Assembly: GCA_001579985.1 (NCBI GenBank)
Contig: LRSR01007769.1
Coordinates: 1-20,334 of the forward strand
Direction: 5' to 3'
DNA: 20,334 nt
Origin: Hypsibius dujardini
Taxonomy: Eukaryota > Tardigrada > Eutardigrada > Parachela > Hypsibiidae
The notes beneath the pieces are model-generated. The model had not been told where the DNA came from. It ran no database searches and was given only the letters and a program-made list of their open reading frames with translations. Below are positions 17,107 to 20,334 of this stretch, piece after piece. Both the position numbers and the translations under genes were made by a program. Positions within the stretch are counted from its first letter, which is position 1. Each line of letters begins with the position of its first letter.

Positions 17107-17835
17107 CGCTTGCTGACACAACTGCAAACCCGTCTGTCTCAGCTTTTATTTCTACTCTACCAAGTCAAAAACAGTAACGGGATCTGTTTGTCTATCGTCT
17201 TTCCTCCTTTACGCCATGCGGATATTTCGCCAAGGTTTCATTTTATTTTTTCCGCACACATTCCCTTGGTCAACCAGATTTATGGGCTGATTAATATAAT
17301 CCCTCCTCAATGGAAAACTGCAATAACAGTCATAACTGTATGAGTGCCATAACACGCATCTGGGTTGCTTAATTTTTTTTCCAGCCCTTTGTCATCGCTG
17401 TTGGTAATGTACCACACTTAAGCCACAGATGTCAAAGAAAGATAAAGAAAAACAGACAGTGTCGGCAAAAGTCCTTCAAGTAGGCTTAATTCCTAAGCCG
17501 CCTACAAGAGATTATTTTGTATTATTATCTCGCGCTTTTCGACACCTTTAATGTTTTCACCCTTTGTTGTTTGCGGCTCTGATGACGCTTGACAAAGATC
17601 TGTAGTCTAGTTAAGGAACATGTCTAAAAGTTGGTTGCATACGTTTACTTGTTGACAGAATAAAATTGTGTTCCGCATCTTGTGTGACACCTCTATCAAA
17701 CTACCTTAAGGAAAGTATAAATGTCTAATAATTATTCTTAAAATAAAGGTTAACAAACCCACGAAGTTATCCACCCAATCAATACAAATAGGCAATTAAA
17801 GGAAAATGTGTCTTAACACATTGCAAATTTGAAAA
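17107..17835. other. Intergenic sequence, no feature recognised
   Basis: AT-rich unique sequence. The only signal noted is AATAAA at 17659-17664 followed by GU-rich bases, a possible distant plus-strand poly(A) site. Confidence 0.4.
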
Positions 17836-18040
17836 TGTTTGTTTGTCTGTCCGTCTGGATGTCTGTCTGTCTGAATGTTTAGCTTCCTGCCTGTATGTTT
17901 GTGTGTCTGTCTGACTGCCTGCCTGTTTATCTATCTGTTTGTTTGTCTGAATGTCGTTTCGTTTGTCTGTCTGTCTATCTGTCTGTCTGTTTGTCTGAAT
18001 GTCGTTTTGTTTGTCTATCTGTGGCTGTCTTTGGATGTCG
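17836..18040 (+). repeat. Degenerate TGTC array with a 48-bp higher-order repeat
   Basis: TCTG, TTTG, CCTG and TATC units. The block starting GTTTGTCTGAATGTCGTTT occurs at 17941 and again at 17989, a 48-bp step, so part of the array grew by duplicating a longer block. Confidence 0.93.
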
Positions 18041-18463
18041 ATGCCGGTGGGAATTTGTAGCGGTCCTAACGTAACAGATATCGGATACCCTGTGAATATC
18101 ACGAGTTAAACACCCCACACATGGCTCTAAAGATATGTAAAGGCAAACTTTGCTTTGTTGAGATTTATATCCCCAGCTGCGATTCTGGATTCATTTTAAA
18201 AAGTCTAAGCGACTAAAGAAAGCTGCATGCTTTTCCCAACACGCAAACACCCGTTCATATGTGAGGTTGATTTTGGTTTGGTTTGTGACAATACATTGTA
18301 ATGGGTGGGCTAAAAGGCAACCGTTCGGCCACACAAGCACCTTTATGAAATCCGACACTTGCACCACTTCACGCGGGAAGAATGGGAAGGTGGGCCAGAA
18401 TTATGCACGCCTGGGTGGGACTTTAAAACTTTGAAACAAGTGTTGCATTCTCACTCCAGAGAC

Positions 18464-18464
<1 letters not shown>
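18041..18464. other. Intergenic sequence, no feature recognised
   Basis: Unique-looking sequence with no supported ORF, RNA gene or transposon end. Confidence 0.4.
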
Positions 18465-18500
<36 letters not shown>

Positions 18501-18520
18501 GAGACAGAGAGACAGACAGA
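18465..18520 (-). repeat. GACA/CAGA array
   Basis: Tandem GACA units with some GAGA. The TGTC strand here is the minus strand, the coding strand of the DMRT gene whose stop lies about 0.8 kb upstream in transcript sense. Confidence 0.95.
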
Positions 18521-18925
18521 GTCCGCTCCTTGGACACACACTCGAGAGCCGTTCTCAAAGCTCAAATTTCACTTCACAGGCATCGCATAACTTGCCAATG
18601 TCCTGCAACACCAGTCGTGAAGGAACACTTTTAGAATGGCACGGTACCAGTGCAAGAAGCGCTTCTTACTGGCATGTTTCACAGGCAACACACCAAGATA
18701 AAACATAATACAATAACAATGTACCGTTCTCTTTTTGCAAAAGGAATAAAAATGCCATTACTAGCAATCATATTTTGCCGACAAAAAAATACTGCGAAAT
18801 AATAAATCCTTCACACAAAAGGATATCTCGCTGGAACGAGCCTTTTCGTGTAAATATTATTGAAAGGGTATTTTTTTGTGGTAATACTGATTATCGCATT
18901 AAATACAATAATTTGCCCTTCTTTG
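18521..18925. other. Intergenic sequence with one short palindrome
   Basis: No gene seen. A perfect 14-bp palindrome, AAGAAGCGCTTCTT, lies at about 18654-18667; CCAGT and ACTGG outside it extend the hairpin with a 2-nt bulge. Confidence 0.4.
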
Positions 18926-18978
18926 ACGTGATCTGTCGTGGTACTTTAAACGTGATCTGTCGTGGTACTTTAGACGTG
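18926..18978. repeat. 24-bp tandem duplication
   Basis: Two adjacent 24-bp units (18926-18949 and 18950-18973), starting ACGTGATCTGTCG and differing at one base, followed by the first 5 bases of a third. Confidence 0.93.
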
Positions 18979-19058
18979 GCTTAGGTATTCTTGTATTTTT
19001 ACAGCTTCATCTGTTATCCATAAAGATACATAAACCGGACATAAGGGATAAAACAAAC

Positions 19059-19060
<2 letters not shown>

Positions 19061-19100
<40 letters not shown>
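19061..19100. repeat. (AC)20 microsatellite
   Basis: Twenty perfect AC dinucleotides, followed by ATACGCATAC. Likely polymorphic in length. Confidence 0.98.
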
Positions 19101-19104
<4 letters not shown>

Positions 19105-19304
19105 GCATACACTATTAATATACTGTGTACCGGAATAAATCAGTTTCGCTCATTCCCAAAACGCGCTTTCCCAGGTAATAATAATAACAACGTCAGAGCA
19201 CTTGCAGTATTCATAACATATAAAGTCATATACACTTATATATATCCACTACTGCCGACTCAGTTAATTACAGCTAATTATACGGGAAGACATTATATAC
19301 ACGT

Positions 19305-20059
19305 CTATTTCTTTTTCGGAATGCTCGTGTCGCCATTATTCATCCCCTGCATGCCGGTAGCCGCCGCGGTGAAGGAGTAGTCCAGCCCGACCGGCGGTCG
19401 GAACCCGAGGTAGGGGAAGCCCATGACTCCGGCTCCTGCAGCTCCTCCCGTCGCCGGATCGGAGGCGCCGGAGGGGAAACGCGGCATCCCGTTGCCGGCA
19501 GCCGCAGCCGCAGCCGCAGCTGCAGCGTTCATCATACTGATCGGTGAGAAGGCCGACCGCATCGCGGCGTCCATATTCAAGTGCGGGTAGAACCGCGAGA
19601 AGAGCGGATTCCGCTGGAGATAGCTCGCCGCGTGGGCCTGCTGGGTGTTGTTCATCTGCGCTGCCGCCGAGGAGATGGACGACGCGGCGGTCGTGGATGC
19701 CTGGATTTTCAGCATCTGCTCGATGGTCGGCAGGACGTCGCCGTGGTTCTCGCGGATCACCAGCTCCAGGAGTCCGCGCGACTGCGTGGGGAAGAGCTGC
19801 GCGAGGACCTCCAGAGGGTCGTTCTTATTCTTGCTGTTGCCGTTGTGACTGTGACTGTGACTGTGACTGTGACTGTGGTGCTTCGGACTGACCGCTGGAC
19901 TGAAGACGGGATGGTGGTGGTGGTGCTTGTAGTCGCCCCCCTTGGAGGAATCCGAGTCGAGGTCGGAGACGTTGTCCTCGCTGACGGTGTGGTTGCTGTT
20001 GGGCGTGTCGCTACGGTCCGGAGACCCGGTCTTGGACAGTTTACTGCACTGTTTCTGAC
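19305..20059 (-). CDS. DMRTA / Dmrt99B-like factor, last exon (DMA domain)
   Basis: The exon starts at 20059 after acceptor TATATAG in phase 1 and ends at TAG (19307-19305), giving 250 codons. The DM zinc-module exon would lie upstream, outside the window. The frame begins QKQCSKLSKTGSPDRSDTPNS, passes an acidic Ser-rich stretch, five His, and an (HS)5 run, and reaches the DMA domain: DPLEVLAQLFPTQSRGLLEL, then VIRENHGDVLPTIEQML. That matches the DMRTA-type (DMRTA1/2, Dmrt99B, Dmrt93B) CUE-like domain. Next come SRFYPHLNMDAAMRSAFSP, a run of 10 Ala, a Gly/Pro-rich part, MGFPYLGFRPPVGLDYSF and a PKKK end. It is expected to be a nuclear regulator of neural or gonadal development. The DMRTA class is well supported; which orthologue is not. 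Confidence 0.88.
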
Positions 20060-20334
20060 CTATATAATAATAAATAATGGGGAAAATTATTGGTTGATTT
20101 TGTCGTCTGAAAAAAGGACCTTTTTGGTTGTCAACTTTTGTATTGCCACGAATGAATATTTTTGGAACAAAAACGAGTTGGCATTGTTAAGAACAAGAAT
20201 AATTTTTAGTTAGCATTTGCATTGAGACAGAAAGTTTAAAAAAAAACACCAATCAATTGGCTTTATTATTGATTAAAGTAATTTTTCTTTACTTTTGTAT
20301 TTAAATGGAGTTTTTTCTTATATTTTCTTGGCTG
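20060..20334 (-). other. Upstream intron of the DMRT gene (partial)
   Basis: AT-rich sequence before the phase-1 acceptor at 20061-20060, with no open frame resembling a DM domain. The donor lies beyond the window. Confidence 0.7.

Noticed and set aside
17570-17610. TGATGA box resembling a C/D snoRNA
   Set aside because: No paired D box and terminal stem at the right distance; likely chance.
19581-20213. 210-codon plus-strand frame near the window end
   Set aside because: It is antisense to the DMRT exon, whose DMA domain is clear. The VTVTVTV stretch is the reverse of the (HS)5 repeat.

Overview
This is a gene-dense piece of an animal nuclear genome. Coding exons are split by many short GT-AG introns (about 60 to 640 bp), and the proteins are clearly metazoan: cytosolic isoleucyl-tRNA synthetase, a Nup98-Nup96 nucleoporin, the large subunit of replication factor C, and a DM-domain (DMRT) factor with a DMA domain. 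Compact genes, TGTC/GACA-type simple repeats and small DNA transposons suggest an invertebrate. I cannot fix the phylum from sequence alone.

Layout. (1) 1-4647, + strand: the 3' two thirds of cytosolic IARS, 13 complete exons plus the last 3 bases of a preceding one. (2) 4648-5483: the gap between two convergent genes, holding a foldback element related to one in an IARS intron. (3) 5484-10160, - strand: a six-exon gene for the Nup98 autoproteolytic-type domain joined to Nup96. It has no FG-repeat region and lacks the His of the HFS cleavage triad. (4) 10161-10773: a head-to-head promoter interval. (5) 10774-15315, + strand: a complete 12-exon RFC1 gene. (6) 15316-19304: about 4 kb with no recognised gene. 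It holds a minisatellite, a non-autonomous hAT element with perfect 8-bp target duplications, a G-rich foldback hairpin and several TGTC arrays. (7) 19305-20059, - strand: the last exon of a DMRTA/Dmrt99B-like gene, with its upstream intron running off the window.

The exon models of IARS, Nup and RFC1 join in frame to one open reading frame each. The summed lengths are 2655 (from the split codon), 3033 and 2985 nt, all divisible by three. The genes do housekeeping jobs (translation, nuclear pore, replication clamp loading) plus one developmental regulator; I see no shared pathway.

The most interesting structures are: an intron of the Nup gene that is almost exactly a transposon-like element bounded by inverted repeats, with the donor T being the first base of the repeat (introner-like); a copy of an IARS exon end and its 5' splice site inside an earlier intron of the same gene; a tandemly duplicated exon in the Nup gene next to a GC-AG intron; the FG-less, cleavage-motif-altered Nup98-96; and eight degenerate TGTC arrays whose orientation follows the nearest gene.
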